A program made the position numbers and the translations under genes. Of a stretch of DNA of 64,000 nucleotides, positions 1 to 8,501 are shown piece after piece. Numbering within the stretch: position 1 is the stretch's first letter; each line of letters begins with the position of its first letter. Origin of the DNA: Stygiobacter sp. RIFOXYC2_FULL_38_25 (GTDB lineage Bacteria > Bacteroidota > Ignavibacteria > Ignavibacteriales > Melioribacteraceae); contig MHAZ01000019.1 of NCBI GenBank assembly GCA_001803165.1, positions 186,001 to 250,000 on the forward strand, in the 5' to 3' direction. The notes below the pieces were generated by a model that was not told the origin of the DNA, made no database searches, and was given only the letters and a program-made list of their open reading frames with translations.

Positions 1-1
1 T

Positions 2-1747
2 TTATCAATGTGGGAACAAGCTACTCCGGGAAAGAAAATCATCAATGCTTATGTAGCTAAAAGATATTTCTCAAATGTTAAGAATCCCCCAACAACTATC
101 GAAGATGTTTTCGATTCATCCAAAGCTGAAAATTCCTTTCGTGTGTTTGTACTTGGAGAAAGCAGCGCCGCCGGTTATCCATATATGCCCCTCGGCTCTT
201 TCTCGCGCTACATCCGTAAACGTTTGGAGCTTGCATACCCCGGCAATAAAATAGAAGTTGTTAATCTTGGTATGACTGCAATTTGCAGCTATACAATTAG
301 AGATTTCATGCCGGAAGTGATAAAACAAAAACCGGATGTTGTACTTATCTACACAGGGCATAATGAATACTACGGCGCTCTGGGTGTCGGCTCGCTGGAA
401 TCGCTGGGTAAATCGCGGACACTGGTTAATCTTTATTTATCGCTGAACAACTTCAAAACAGTACAGCTCGTAAAAGATTTTCTGCAATGGGTAGTAAAGT
501 CATTCAGCGGGGAAGAGAAAAAAAGAAACGGAACATTGATGTCTCGCATGGCTAAAGAGCAATCCATAGGACTTGATTCGGGAAGTTTCAACGACGGCAT
601 TGATCAGTTTGACGGTAATATGCGGGATGTTATACAGATGTGTAAGAATGCCAACATACCTTTGATTCTTGGAACACTCACCTATAATCTCAAAGATCAG
701 AAACCGTTTATTTCGGTTAAATCAGTTTCAAAACCGGATGCAAATTCTACTTATGCCGAAGCACAAAAGGCTTACGCCAGCGGTAATTATAAACTCGCTT
801 TAGAATTATTCCGCAAAGCAAAGGATTTAGATGCCCTTCGTTTCCGTGCCCCGGAAGAGATTAACTCTCTTATCCGTAAGTATAAAGATGAATACAGCAT
901 TGCTGTTGCCGATATAGATTCGGTATTTAATGCAAAAAGCCCAAACGGAATTGTTGGTGATAATCTAATGACCGATCACCTTCACCCAACTCTTGAAGGC
1001 TTTCAGTTAATGGGAAGTGTTTTTTTTGATAAGATGAGAGAGATGAACCTATTGCCAAAGTCAGATCCGGTTATTACCTATGATGCGCAGGATTACAAAA
1101 CACGTGAGGCATTTCTATTTTCTTCTCTTGATTCTACAATGGCAAAGTATAGAATAGCTTTACTGAAAAACGATTGGCCATTTATTGATCCTAAAAATAA
1201 AATTGAAATGCATACACTTCTTCACCCTGCAAATTTCTCAGATAGTATAGCGTACCAATTTATGGAAGATGTAATTACTTGGCCTGAAGCACATGAAAAA
1301 TTAGCCAACAAATTGTCTGCAGAAAAGAAATATGATGAATCAGTAAACCAAATGCGTGTTTTGATTTACCAGTATCCGGTTATCACAGAATATTATAACT
1401 ATATAGACAACGTAGCATTATCATTACTTAAACAAGAAAATTTTGAGCTCGCATATAAAATATTGCAAAAGCGGTATATGATTGAGCCGAATGCTTTCGT
1501 TACAAAATGGCTTGGTAATATTGATTTGAACAACAAGCATATCGCCTCCGCCGTAAAGTATTTGGAAGAAAGCGTTAATTATGATGCCAGTGATATACAA
1601 ACTCTTTACAATCTTGCCGGAGCTTATGCGTTAGATAAACAATACAGCAAAGGTTTCCAGACAATTGAGAAAGTATTACAGAAAGATTCAAATTATCCCG
1701 GTGCCAGAGAATTAGAAATTCAGCTTCGTGGTTTGATTAGTAAATAA
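2..1747 (+). CDS. SGNH/GDSL-type hydrolase with TPR repeats (5'-truncated by window)
   Basis: The visible part has the SGNH hydrolase blocks: a GES nucleophile motif near residue 51 of the visible protein (FVLGESSAAG), a GHNE block near residue 117, and a DHLHP motif near residue 325 that would supply the catalytic Asp/His. Tetratricopeptide-like helices follow the hydrolase core and fill the C-terminal third. Proteins of this type act as esterases or acyl-transfer enzymes on envelope glycans or lipids; the substrate here is unknown. The frame is open to the window edge and relatives usually carry an N-terminal membrane segment, so the ATG at 8 is probably internal. The gene ends at a hairpin terminator shared with the convergent neighbour. 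Confidence 0.8.
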   Translation, partial: LSMWEQATPGKKIINAYVAKRYFSNVKNPPTTIEDVFDSSKAENSFRVFVLGESSAAGYPYMPLGSFSRYIRKRLELAYPGNKIEVVNLGMTAICSYTIRDFMPEVIKQKPDVVLIYTGHNEYYGALGVGSLESLGKSRTLVNLYLSLNNFKTVQLVKDFLQWVVKSFSGEEKKRNGTLMSRMAKEQSIGLDSGSFNDGIDQFDGNMRDVIQMCKNANIPLILGTLTYNLKDQKPFISVKSVSKPDANSTYAEAQKAYASGNYKLALELFRKAKDLDALRFRAPEEINSLIRKYKDEYSIAVADIDSVFNAKSPNGIVGDNLMTDHLHPTLEGFQLMGSVFFDKMREMNLLPKSDPVITYDAQDYKTREAFLFSSLDSTMAKYRIALLKNDWPFIDPKNKIEMHTLLHPANFSDSIAYQFMEDVITWPEAHEKLANKLSAEKKYDESVNQMRVLIYQYPVITEYYNYIDNVALSLLKQENFELAYKILQKRYMIEPNAFVTKWLGNIDLNNKHIASAVKYLEESVNYDASDIQTLYNLAGAYALDKQYSKGFQTIEKVLQKDSNYPGARELEIQLRGLISK

Positions 1748-1770
1748 AACTAATGGTTTAAAAAGAAAAA

Positions 1771-1789
1771 CCCCGCTTGTTCAGCGGGG
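1771..1789. terminator. bidirectional hairpin terminator
   Basis: A perfect CCCCGC/GCGGGG stem with a 7-nt loop lies between two convergent genes. It is flanked by A-rich sequence on the left and a T-rich stretch on the right, so it can end transcription from both sides. Confidence 0.8.
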
Positions 1790-1817
1790 TCTTCTTGTTT
1801 CCACCATAAAACTAGAA

Positions 1818-3668
1818 TTACTTCAACAAAAGCATCTTCTTTGTTAAGTTAAAGCTGCCTGCTTCTATTCTGTAGAAATAAACACCGCTGCTCAAGTTTG
1901 AGGCGTTCCAATCAAATGAATATGAACCAGCTTTCATTTGTTTGTTAACAAGAGTTGCAACTTCTTGTCCAAGAACGTTGAAAACTTTTAAGCTAACATT
2001 TTCCTCAGCAGGAATAGAAAACTTAATCTTTGTAACCGGGTTAAATGGATTCGGATAGTTTTGATCTAAAGAATACTTTGTTGGTATTCCTGTGTTGAGT
2101 TCTTCGATATCGGTTGGATCATATCCGGTTGGGAATTTTTCAACTTGATCAGACTTATCTTCTTTATCTGTCCATTTATCAGTTGGGGCTGTGTAAGGTT
2201 GAACGAATTTATTCTTACCGGTTTGAGCAATAAATCTTACTCTGTATGCATTCTTTCCGAAACCGGCAGTTTCAACTGTCCAAGATTTATCAGCAGCTCT
2301 AAGAATTCCATAACGATATTCAAAGGCATTGAATCCACCAGCTTTCATTGTAACAGAGCCTTCATAAATCTTGTCACCATCAGCATCAGTTAATTCAGCA
2401 TAGGTCTGGTTATCAGAATCTCTCCAGCCCATAACTTTGCAGAATAATGGCTGTTCTGAGATATAGTAGACTTTATCTCCTGCTTTCATAACAACAGCAA
2501 TTTTTGTAGGGTCAAAAGCATCTTTCATGTCAACGCGGAATTTGATAGTTCCTGCCGCGCTCATAAAATAACCAGGATATACGTCATCGTAGAAAACAGC
2601 TGCGGTTTCTTGGTTAGCTTTGCCTTCAAATGTAAATTCACGGTTACCACCGCCTTGCGATAATGGTCTTTCCCATCCGTCAGGCCATCCTGCGGTATCT
2701 TTTTTAGCAACAAAGAACTTGTACTGATTTACAGAAGGGACTTCTGTCTTAACAAAACCTACAGGTAAGAACCAGTTTGCTGGAGCTAAGAAATCTTGAA
2801 TCATCCAAGAACGGTCTTTATCGTCTCCGTTCCAACCGTTAAAACCGCCGCGTACTTGAAGTCCATCATTAGCGGCATTGTAAACTTTCAATTGTTCAAG
2901 AACAGACATATTTACATAAAAAGATACTGTACCATCTTTCAATTGAACATTTGGATTTACATCGTTGAAAAATCTTTCAACTTTGTTAGTTCCGTCCAGA
3001 ATAAGAGCAGTCTTGTTTGGATCGTTTTCCCAAACTAAGCCGTTGGATTTGTTGCTGTACAAGAATTTGTAATTAATTGTTGTACCGGATTTAATTGTAT
3101 CAACAGTTGCGGTGTACAAAGAATCACCGTCATCATCTTTCAATTCGGTAGCAGAAGTACTCCAACCGTTGAAATCACCGGCGGCAAATACTTTACCAGG
3201 AAGAGGAGTTTTTACAAGATCGCCTTGTTTCAAAGGCAATTTCATGTTAGCAACAAAATTAACTGTGGCATTTACACCGGATGCGCCTTTGTCGTCATAC
3301 CAAAGAACATCCAATACTTTGTCACCTGTAATATCAATTTTTCTATCATTGATGCTTTCCCAACCGGTATTGGTTGCTTTAGCACCGTTGTGGAAAAATT
3401 TGAAAGCAAGAGTTTTGCCGTCCGTTAATTTGGCTTTATCGAAGCTTGCTTGAACTTCGTAAATCTTATCGCCATCGGCATCTAACATTTGTGTTTCACC
3501 CCAGTCGTTAAAGTTTCCGCGTACAGAAACTTTATCTGCGGTGGTAAGCTTACCTAACTGTAGCTCAAGTTTCATGTTCACTTTGAATGTAACTTTATAT
3601 GTCTGAGCCATTGAGCCAGACCAAGCTACAACAAGAAGTGCTAGAACTAGTACTGTTAGTTTTTTCAT
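1818..3668 (-). CDS. Secreted protein with glycogen-binding-like E-set modules and T9SS sorting domain
   Basis: The 616-aa protein starts with a typical signal peptide. It then has repeated modules with the pattern VRGNFNDWG...DADGDKIYE, VFAAGDFNGWS...DDDGDSLYT and VRGGFNGWNG, which resemble the AMPK/CBM48 glycogen-binding E-set fold. The last ~85 residues hold the type IX secretion sorting domain (LDQNYPNPFNPVTKIKFSIP, GVYFYRI, KKMLLLK ending). This predicts export through the T9SS and attachment to, or release from, the cell surface. A carbohydrate ligand is inferred from the module family and is not shown. It sits downstream of a PorV-like gene on the same strand. Confidence 0.85.
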   Translation of the reverse strand: MKKLTVLVLALLVVAWSGSMAQTYKVTFKVNMKLELQLGKLTTADKVSVRGNFNDWGETQMLDADGDKIYEVQASFDKAKLTDGKTLAFKFFHNGAKATNTGWESINDRKIDITGDKVLDVLWYDDKGASGVNATVNFVANMKLPLKQGDLVKTPLPGKVFAAGDFNGWSTSATELKDDDGDSLYTATVDTIKSGTTINYKFLYSNKSNGLVWENDPNKTALILDGTNKVERFFNDVNPNVQLKDGTVSFYVNMSVLEQLKVYNAANDGLQVRGGFNGWNGDDKDRSWMIQDFLAPANWFLPVGFVKTEVPSVNQYKFFVAKKDTAGWPDGWERPLSQGGGNREFTFEGKANQETAAVFYDDVYPGYFMSAAGTIKFRVDMKDAFDPTKIAVVMKAGDKVYYISEQPLFCKVMGWRDSDNQTYAELTDADGDKIYEGSVTMKAGGFNAFEYRYGILRAADKSWTVETAGFGKNAYRVRFIAQTGKNKFVQPYTAPTDKWTDKEDKSDQVEKFPTGYDPTDIEELNTGIPTKYSLDQNYPNPFNPVTKIKFSIPAEENVSLKVFNVLGQEVATLVNKQMKAGSYSFDWNASNLSSGVYFYRIEAGSFNLTKKMLLLK

Positions 3669-3737
3669 TGTGCCTCCATTTAGTTGGTTATGGAATATTT
3701 ATTTATAGTGGTGGAATTTATCATTTTAAATCCTCAA

Positions 3738-4763
3738 TTAAAAACCTAACATAACACCAAAACTGTGCATATTATCCAAGTATTTCATCTTCTGGTAAGA
3801 ATAATCTACCGAAATTCTGAAAAAGCTTAGACCATCATATTTGATACCTGCGCCAAGTGTTAACCCTTCCTGGGTGTCCTTCAAGAAAAGAGTCTTGTAG
3901 CCGCCGCGTAGCGAAATTAAATTATTAAACAAAGAAATTTCGCCGCCTACGTTTACCCATTGGTTATTATCGTTTGGATGGATTGCATCTACCGCAATAG
4001 TTAATCTGTGTTCATCCATAATTGTAAAGTCGCGGGCAATACCAATTTGCAAACGCAACGGTAACTCAAATTGATCTGTTTTGTAGTAAGCATCTATCGT
4101 TTGATTATTGCCGGCTCTAGTAGGATCCGGATCATGACGGATTAATAAATCATCGCCAGCCATCTGCAACTTTGAGCCATAGTTGGAAATGCTTGAAGCA
4201 AACTTAATTCCGTAGAATGGCGTTTTGAAAACCGTTCCAATATCGAATCCGAGACCATCTGCAGAAGAATTGAAAATGTCTTCCCGGATATACTTAATGT
4301 TGAAACCCACAGCAAAGTCTTCTGTAATAAAGCGCGAGTAAGTTAAAGCGAAAGCATAGCTGCCCGCACTAAACTTCTCGCCGGTTCCTTCCGGGTAGTC
4401 TTCCGATGTTACATCCATCTCGCCAACATTTAAAGCCGTAATGCTTGCACCAAATGTTCCAAACTCGCCGGCTGGGAAAACAATACCGAAGTAATTAACA
4501 TTTATATCGGCAAACATTCTTGTATATGTAAACAAAGTTTGAACTTCATTTACATTCGCAATGCCTGCCGGATTCCAATACATAGCTGAGACATCGTTAG
4601 CTATTGCAGTATAGGCGCCGCCCATTGCATTAGCCCGCGGTCCAACGCCTATGCTAAGAAACTTGGCAGCAGTAGTACCGGTTTTGGTTACCTGCTGTGC
4701 CAAAATCGGCTGCAGCAATGCTGCAACCAATATGACCATTGTTATTATTCTTTTATGTAACAC
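3738..4763 (-). CDS. PorV/PorQ-family outer-membrane protein
   Basis: The 341-aa protein has a signal peptide ending near AQQ, followed by a conserved segment (AAKFLSIGVGPRANAMGGAYTA... YWNPAGIA) typical of PorV/PorQ proteins, and many short amphipathic strands of a beta-barrel with a terminal Phe. PorV proteins shuttle type IX substrates at the outer membrane. The neighbouring genes encode a 1224-aa protein and a 616-aa protein with C-terminal sorting domains, which supports this role. Whether it is the true PorV of the T9SS or a paralogue dedicated to these substrates cannot be decided here. Confidence 0.85.
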   Translation of the reverse strand: MLHKRIITMVILVAALLQPILAQQVTKTGTTAAKFLSIGVGPRANAMGGAYTAIANDVSAMYWNPAGIANVNEVQTLFTYTRMFADINVNYFGIVFPAGEFGTFGASITALNVGEMDVTSEDYPEGTGEKFSAGSYAFALTYSRFITEDFAVGFNIKYIREDIFNSSADGLGFDIGTVFKTPFYGIKFASSISNYGSKLQMAGDDLLIRHDPDPTRAGNNQTIDAYYKTDQFELPLRLQIGIARDFTIMDEHRLTIAVDAIHPNDNNQWVNVGGEISLFNNLISLRGGYKTLFLKDTQEGLTLGAGIKYDGLSFFRISVDYSYQKMKYLDNMHSFGVMLGF

Positions 4764-4797
4764 GATTAAACTCCTTAAAATTTTTCGTCCATTTACG

Positions 4798-7700
4798 TTA
4801 TTTAATTATTGCAAACTTGCCAATCTTATCACCAACACCAGGTGCTGTAATGTGATAAACATAAATTCCGTATGCAACATTTAACTTATCCTTGGTTAAC
4901 ATCTTCCATTCTTCAGAACCATCGTTAAACGGACTATCGTGCTCAATCATATCAACTAATTCACCATTTATCGTAAAGATTCTAATTGTACACATATTTG
5001 GTAAGTGCGTAAAGTGAAGCGAGCGTGGTCCTCTTCCGCTGGCGTACGGGTTCTTTGCTTCCCACTGTGCGCTGGCTACGTAAGGATTTGGTACTACTTT
5101 AATTTTATCCATGTCTTGTTTTGCTAAGTCAGGATCAATCAAAGCTCTCTTTGCAACAAATCTAAATTTGTCTGACGACAAGAACGGCTTCTTAAGCTTT
5201 AGTTCAATCTTATCACCGCTTTTTGGTAGGCGGGTTCCGGCAGTTACATCCGGAGTATCGAACAAATAGAACCACCATGTATAAACAAGATTGTTGCTTT
5301 GATCTGGTTCAAGGAACACAATTCTATCTCTGCGCGCACCATCCGTTGAAAGAGTTCCATCTGTACCATCAACTTCCAAGAAAGCGAACTCGATATACTT
5401 TTGGGTACTAAGATTATACACTTTAAAGTTTACATTCTTAGATGGGAAAGTTGTAGCTCCGAGTTTTAATTCTTTCGATTTACCAAAACCTAAATCGCCA
5501 AATTCGATTCTATAATCGTTTGGTCTTTCTTCACCTAAAAATCCTCCGCTTGCCTGGAATTTCTCGAAGCGGTAATCAACTATTTTAGGGTCATTCCAAA
5601 TAGCGGTTGTTCTATCAAGTTCTACACGTGCTTCATTTCTAAATTTCAGTCTGAAACCATCTACCAGTGGCTGTTCGTAATCCGTAGCAAAATATTTGCT
5701 CTTACTAATCAGAATAGCTCCGGCGGTAGAGTCAGTTAATGTCCAGTTCTTGGTTGTAAGTGTATCTGGCTGACCAACTCGTTTAGAAACTTTGATTGTA
5801 TCTTCAAAAGTAATGTTATAAACATGACCATCTTTAATCTTGTTCAAATCTACAATCTCGTAAGCAGCGTTACCGCTGGTTGTTCCTTTAACTAATTGTA
5901 TTGTTCCAAGTGTAGGACCAACAAAGCCGGCGGCAGGGGCTTCCGGTTTAACTCGTGCAACATTTTGTCCTAACTTAACAGAACCATCAGGCAATAAAGA
6001 AAGACGTATTGGTGATTCTGAAGGGGCAATCTCACCAGCAGGAAAGCCAAAATCATAGGCTACAATTGCATAGTAATATGAAAATCCATTCTGAACTGTT
6101 GAATCAACAAATGTATGTTTGATACCGGTATCTTCTCCTAAATAATATCTTATTCCATCAATTCCGACAGAATCGAAACCGGCAAGACCATCTTTAAGAT
6201 CGAATTGAGCTATTGGAGTTTTAAATTGTTTTACGCCGTAACCGTTAGTAATATTTTCCGCATCCTGAAATGCAGCATCCGAAGCGCGGTAAATTTTGTA
6301 GCCTTCAAAATCTCTTCCTCTTCCGCCAATAGCATCTATATATTGATCGAAAGAATTTTCGGCTACATCATCCCAGTACAATGTAACGCGGTTGTTACCC
6401 GGAATTGCTGTTAGTGTTGGACTAAGCGGAGCGTTGGCAAAGCGGTAATCGTTGTTATACGTTTCTTGAGCACGGACTCTCTTACGAAGAATTTCATTCT
6501 TTCTATAAGCACCGCCCGGATCCGGAACAGGGCCGTTGGAGAATAATACTGCAATTGAAATTGGTTCAGTTTGACCCGATCTCAATGGGAATAATCCGGA
6601 AGAAACAAATAAGTCATATTCGCCGGCAACAACTTCTTGCGGATCATAAAACTTTCCGGGAATCATAAAATCGAACCACATTTGTGCATCGCTGTTTATG
6701 TTTAATCCGCCGGCAGGTACATAATCCGCATTGGTAATACCAATTTGATCCGTTTCGGAAACGTCGGTTACGTCAACCTTAGGTTCGCCAGGCAAGCCGT
6801 ATTTAGCGCCGCTTGTTGGTTTGCCATCATTCTCTCCAGGGTCACCAGTATCGGCAACGCCGTCTAAACCAACGTCATCACGTAATACATTCCAATCAGA
6901 ATCGTTATCAATACCGTCATCACGGGCTTCATCTATCATTACATCTATGCCATCATCAATTCCTTCATCAATCGCGCCGTTGCCGTCGTTATCTTTTCCA
7001 TCTGCATACTTCTGACCTAATGAAGTAGCAAGCAGGTTATAAAGAATTACTTTTTCGCTTACGCGGTAGCGGTAAAATGGAGCGTCTTTAGAGGCTTGAT
7101 CAATCATTGCTTGTGTAACAACCGGCGATCCGCTTTCACCATCGGCGTCATTATCAATTCCGTCTTTAAACGGCAATCCAAGTTTATCGCTTGAAACACC
7201 AATCAAATGAACTTGCTTATTCTGGAACGCATCGAGCGGAGGCCAAATGTGATATTTATTTGAGGCAGGAGTTACTAAATCAATCATAGCTTGTGTAACA
7301 AGGGGACTGTTTTTTTCAACTTTGAATTTTGGATGCTTTGAAATGAATTCTGCACTTACAGTTTGTCCAATTCCATCTGCATAAGAAACACCTTTCTGAG
7401 TGCCGAAAGGAATATGTGTTTCATTTTCATCTATCAAACCATTTCCATTATCATCAATTTGATTATCAGGAGATTCACCTTCAATCATTGCTGCTGTAAT
7501 CAAATTATTTTGTTCAGGACTATCGCCATCATTATCAACTCTATCTAAAGCATTACCCGGAGTTTCAAGGAAGGTTACTCCAACCATACCAACCGGGTCA
7601 CTTCCAAAATCGGGAGCTTTATGGTCATTATCTCGGGACCAAGCAATATCTTGAATAAGATCAAACTCGGAAATATCATCTTGAGAATCTCCGTTGCCGC

Positions 7701-8472
7701 CAACGAAATCCGCATACCAAAGTGTTACGCCAACTTTGCTGATATCTTTAGTTCCGTCGTTCTTAACATAATGAAGAAAGTAAAGAGCATCTTCAACAAG
7801 TACTTGCGACCATGCAAGAGCTCTCACATCAAGTAAAACTCCTAACCCTTTTCTTGTAAGATCAGTTTCGTCCGGAAAATAATTTACATAGCGGTCATAT
7901 CTATCATCGGAAGCTCTGTAAAACATTTCTTGATCTGCATTAAAAATATTTTTACCAAAGTAACCATTCCAGGAACCTCTCCAGCCCGGATCAACTTCAT
8001 CGCCCATTCTATCTGGCCAAGAATCCGGCCATGTATCTTTATCAACACTTGTGGCTATTTGGTTTTCATTTGTTTTTAAATTTGGCGTGCTGTAGCCTGC
8101 AACCGGTTCAATGTTCCAGGTTTTACCTTCGGGCGATCTTCTATAACTCATCACATCAATCGGATGCTGAATTTCACCTTTGTTATCTACAACTTCTCCA
8201 CCTACCAAAATTCCTAATAACGCAAGGTAAACATGACCGGTGTTCTTAGGCCATTCATAAGGTGTTTGAACCGCAATTGGTACACTTCCGGTTTCGCGGC
8301 CGGATAAACCGAAGTTGAAAACAGAAGTTCTGATTTTGTTTCCTTCCATCTGTCCTTTGGCACGTTTGGTAGGGTCTCCCCTTTCTTTGCCGGGCTTATA
8401 TTGAGCATCAACATTAGCCGTCATAATCATCGCGATGAAAAGTATCATCAAGATTTTGAATGCTCTAGTCAT
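4798..8472 (-). CDS. Large secreted protein with calcium-loop-like DxDxDG arrays and T9SS-type C-terminus
   Basis: The 1224-aa protein has a signal peptide (ending near ANVDAQ). Between about residues 300 and 560 it has several acidic D-x-D-x-D/N-G loops (DRVDNDGDSP, DDNGNGLIDENE, DGIDNDADGE, DGKDNDGNGAIDEG) that look like calcium-binding loops. Fibronectin-like segments follow. The last ~90 residues resemble a T9SS sorting domain (VVPNPYVAS, IRIFTINGELV, GIYVYHI, GKFAIIK). It lies 29 bp downstream of a TonB-dependent receptor and 34 bp upstream of a PorV-like gene, so the three probably form one operon. The function is unknown; a surface or outer-membrane-associated structural protein is the likely role. 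Confidence 0.75.
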   Translation of the reverse strand: MTRAFKILMILFIAMIMTANVDAQYKPGKERGDPTKRAKGQMEGNKIRTSVFNFGLSGRETGSVPIAVQTPYEWPKNTGHVYLALLGILVGGEVVDNKGEIQHPIDVMSYRRSPEGKTWNIEPVAGYSTPNLKTNENQIATSVDKDTWPDSWPDRMGDEVDPGWRGSWNGYFGKNIFNADQEMFYRASDDRYDRYVNYFPDETDLTRKGLGVLLDVRALAWSQVLVEDALYFLHYVKNDGTKDISKVGVTLWYADFVGGNGDSQDDISEFDLIQDIAWSRDNDHKAPDFGSDPVGMVGVTFLETPGNALDRVDNDGDSPEQNNLITAAMIEGESPDNQIDDNGNGLIDENETHIPFGTQKGVSYADGIGQTVSAEFISKHPKFKVEKNSPLVTQAMIDLVTPASNKYHIWPPLDAFQNKQVHLIGVSSDKLGLPFKDGIDNDADGESGSPVVTQAMIDQASKDAPFYRYRVSEKVILYNLLATSLGQKYADGKDNDGNGAIDEGIDDGIDVMIDEARDDGIDNDSDWNVLRDDVGLDGVADTGDPGENDGKPTSGAKYGLPGEPKVDVTDVSETDQIGITNADYVPAGGLNINSDAQMWFDFMIPGKFYDPQEVVAGEYDLFVSSGLFPLRSGQTEPISIAVLFSNGPVPDPGGAYRKNEILRKRVRAQETYNNDYRFANAPLSPTLTAIPGNNRVTLYWDDVAENSFDQYIDAIGGRGRDFEGYKIYRASDAAFQDAENITNGYGVKQFKTPIAQFDLKDGLAGFDSVGIDGIRYYLGEDTGIKHTFVDSTVQNGFSYYYAIVAYDFGFPAGEIAPSESPIRLSLLPDGSVKLGQNVARVKPEAPAAGFVGPTLGTIQLVKGTTSGNAAYEIVDLNKIKDGHVYNITFEDTIKVSKRVGQPDTLTTKNWTLTDSTAGAILISKSKYFATDYEQPLVDGFRLKFRNEARVELDRTTAIWNDPKIVDYRFEKFQASGGFLGEERPNDYRIEFGDLGFGKSKELKLGATTFPSKNVNFKVYNLSTQKYIEFAFLEVDGTDGTLSTDGARRDRIVFLEPDQSNNLVYTWWFYLFDTPDVTAGTRLPKSGDKIELKLKKPFLSSDKFRFVAKRALIDPDLAKQDMDKIKVVPNPYVASAQWEAKNPYASGRGPRSLHFTHLPNMCTIRIFTINGELVDMIEHDSPFNDGSEEWKMLTKDKLNVAYGIYVYHITAPGVGDKIGKFAIIK

Positions 8473-8501
8473 TTATTTATTTCTCCTCTTTATAATCTTT
8501 T

